A stretch of DNA of 64,000 nt, taken from Tahibacter soli. Its GTDB lineage: Bacteria > Pseudomonadota > Gammaproteobacteria > Xanthomonadales > Rhodanobacteraceae. The stretch is from the NCBI RefSeq assembly GCF_025717065.2, contig NZ_JAOVZO020000018.1, positions 992,001 through 1,056,000 of the forward strand, in the 5' to 3' direction. A program made the position numbers and the translations under genes. The notes beneath the pieces were generated by a model, which worked only from the letters and a program-made list of their open reading frames with translations, searched no databases and was not told the origin of the DNA. This document shows positions 62,578 to 64,000 of the stretch, one piece after another; the first letter of the stretch is position 1, and every line of letters starts with the position of its first letter.

Positions 62578-63818
62578 GCGTCCGCCTCGATGCCCGGCGC
62601 CAGCTGCCGCGCGACGATTTCCGTCCCCAGCGCAAAGCGCGCCAGCGCGGGCCGCGCGCGTATCGTCGATCCGTCGCGCCGGACCAGGTTCAGTTTTTCC
62701 AGACGATCGATCGCGATGCCCGCCAGTTCGTGTTCGGCGCCGGGTTCGCGCGCGGACTTGCGCCAATAGCGGCCGTAGCGTTCCTTCGCGTCGCCCAGGA
62801 CCGCCGCGATCGTCGACGCGCCGATCGCGAACGGCCCCGGCTCGCGGCGCAGATGGTCGGCGAGATATTCGGCGACCAGCAGCGTCGCGTGCGCCTCCGT
62901 GCCTTCGGCCGGCATCGCGACGTCGGTCAGCGCGCCGGTTTCGTCGACGAGCGCCAGTCCTTCGGCACGCTGTTCGGCGACGAGTCCGGCGGCGTCGCAC
63001 AATCGCGTCGCCATCACGCCGCGCTGGTTCGCGAAATAGGCGCGGGCTTCGTCGTCGAGCGAATCGAAGTAGACGACGGGATCGTCGAGCAGGCGACGCG
63101 CGAGCCGGTGCCGCATCGCGGTACGACGGCCGTCTTCGCTGTCGGCCACGTATTCCGACACGAGCGCATGCAGCCGCTCGTCGAGCGTGTGCGGCATCTG
63201 GCTCTCCGGCCAGCTGGACGGCCCTCTGACCGCGGCGAGCATGCCGGCCAACGCATGGCGGTGCACGTCGTACAGCGCATCCGCCTGTGCGCCCGCGCCG
63301 TGAATGAAGCTTTCCTCGTCGCCGACGACCCGGCGCAGGACGCCGAGATCTAGTAGCGTTTTGCAGATGTGGACAAGGTCGCGGCGTTCGGACGGCGAGC
63401 GCAGATGGAACGCGAACCCGCGCTCGGCGAGCGCGGGTTCCGCCGCCAGCGACAGCAGGCGATCGCCGAGCGTCTGCAGCGTTATCTGCGGTTCGGCACG
63501 ATCGAGCGCGGCGCAGGCGAGGCAGAGCAGGACATAGCGGTTGCGTTCATAGTCGGGCAGACCGCGGGTCGCGTCGTCAAGGTCGGCCGGACGCTTGTAC
63601 AGGCGCGCGCCTTGCCGATCGACATGCAGCGCCCAGCCGGTTTCACGCGCGAACCAGTCGCGCAGACGGTCAGCCTGGCGGCGCACGGAAGCGAAGTCTT
63701 CGTGCTGCGGGCCGAGCAGCGGCTGCATCAGCAGCGCTCGAACGGCGCGACGGAATTCGTCGCGCGCGAAAGCGCTCTGCGCCTCGGCCACCGCGTGACG
63801 GCGCGCGCGGACGTTCAC
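62574..63818 (-). CDS. jetB: Wadjet type II subunit JetB (DUF2398/TIGR02678-like)
   Basis: 414 aa from GTG 63818, overlapping the jetA stop (GTGA). Matches the TIGR02678 pattern: RRAVRALLMQPLLGPQHEDF at the N-terminus, winged-helix regions (LVHICKTLLDLGVLRRVVGD), RLARRLLDDPVVYFDSLDDE and YFANQRG, and a C-terminal LEKLNLVRRDGSTIRARPAL. It is the KITE-type (MukE-like) subunit that binds the kleisin JetA and the SMC. Domain roles from the family, not shown here. Confidence 0.92.
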   Translation of the reverse strand: MNVRARRHAVAEAQSAFARDEFRRAVRALLMQPLLGPQHEDFASVRRQADRLRDWFARETGWALHVDRQGARLYKRPADLDDATRGLPDYERNRYVLLCLACAALDRAEPQITLQTLGDRLLSLAAEPALAERGFAFHLRSPSERRDLVHICKTLLDLGVLRRVVGDEESFIHGAGAQADALYDVHRHALAGMLAAVRGPSSWPESQMPHTLDERLHALVSEYVADSEDGRRTAMRHRLARRLLDDPVVYFDSLDDEARAYFANQRGVMATRLCDAAGLVAEQRAEGLALVDETGALTDVAMPAEGTEAHATLLVAEYLADHLRREPGPFAIGASTIAAVLGDAKERYGRYWRKSAREPGAEHELAGIAIDRLEKLNLVRRDGSTIRARPALARFALGTEIVARQLAPGIEADA

Positions 63819-64000
63819 GCCGCCTCCGTCGCTGCCTGCGAGACCGGCGTGATCGTGACGAGATGGTCGCGGCCGGACAACGTGCCGAGCGGCGTTTCGA
63901 TGCTGGCCCTGCTGTCGGGGCCGAGCGGTTCCAGGCGCACGACCAGCAGTCCGTCGCCGGTGCGGCGCTCGATCGTCGCATCCGGCGAAGCCTGCTCCGA
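63815..64000 (-). CDS. jetA: Wadjet type II kleisin JetA, C-terminal end only (cut by window)
   Basis: The last 61 codons of a minus-strand gene whose start lies beyond the window: DATIERRTGDGLLVVRLEPL, LGTLSGRDHLVTITPVSQ, ending TEAA. The position upstream of jetB, the GTGA overlap, and the small beta-rich C-terminal end fit TIGR02677/DUF2397. Too short to confirm alone. Confidence 0.75.
   Translation of the reverse strand, partial: SEQASPDATIERRTGDGLLVVRLEPLGPDSRASIETPLGTLSGRDHLVTITPVSQAATEAA

Noticed and set aside
58528-62769. 1413-codon plus-strand open frame opposite jetC
   Set aside because: It is an antisense shadow created by GC-rich codon usage; it has no SD or family motifs, while the minus strand carries Walker A, signature and Walker B motifs.

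Overview
The window is GC-rich bacterial chromosome. The block smpB - ratA - rnfH - bamE - fur - recN - hrcA - grpE - dnaK - dnaJ - dapB - carA - (490-aa protein) - carB - greA - rpfE-like - recJ points to the gammaproteobacterial order Lysobacterales (Xanthomonadales), perhaps a Rhodanobacteraceae/Dokdonella-like genus. This rests on gene order, protein character and the tmRNA tag ANDDNYALAA; no database search was possible. Several exported proteins end in a short F-x-D-x-F-E tail, which I also associate with this group.

Layout. 0.1-5.4 kb: a Gly/Pro-rich exported protein, a luciferase-like oxidoreductase, a minus-strand operon (Roadblock/LC7 protein, a frameshifted unknown gene, a histone-deacetylase-family hydrolase) and a divergent LuxR-type regulator with a degenerate receiver. 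5.6-17.5 kb: an accessory, rearranged region. It holds a truncated heme oxygenase, IS3-family remnants, a PHB-depolymerase-type esterase, a BON-domain protein, small unknown proteins, a CPA1-type antiporter, a DUF421 membrane protein, a glycine-zipper protein, and a three-gene operon of an unknown protein, a two-domain KaiC-like ATPase and a GGDEF-histidine kinase fusion. 17.5-20.7 kb: a small island at the 3' end of ssrA, with a duplicated ssrA end, an integrase remnant, a beta-helix protein and a choice-of-anchor-D-like protein. 20.7-47.5 kb: core genes for trans-translation, iron regulation, DNA repair, the heat-shock operon, diaminopimelate and carbamoyl phosphate synthesis, recJ, guaB and guaA. 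Four copies of a roughly 130-bp palindromic intergenic repeat and one TA-flanked MITE-like element lie here. 47.6-57.1 kb: a SWIM zinc-finger protein, a flavodoxin-fold reductase divergent from a LysR regulator, a phospholipase-D-like protein, a beta-helix gene broken by an in-frame TAG, a 2',3'-cyclic phosphodiesterase and an aldo/keto reductase. 57.2-64.0 kb: four genes joined by 4-nt overlaps encode a Wadjet type II-like plasmid-defence SMC complex (jetD, jetC, jetB and the 3' end of jetA, cut by the window edge).

The most notable systems are the Wadjet-like operon and the KaiC-like/GGDEF-kinase operon. Two genes carry apparent 1-nt deletions in homopolymers and one carries an in-frame TAG, so sequencing error must be separated from real decay. 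Antisense frames are unusually long because of the GC-rich codon usage. I treated them as shadows.
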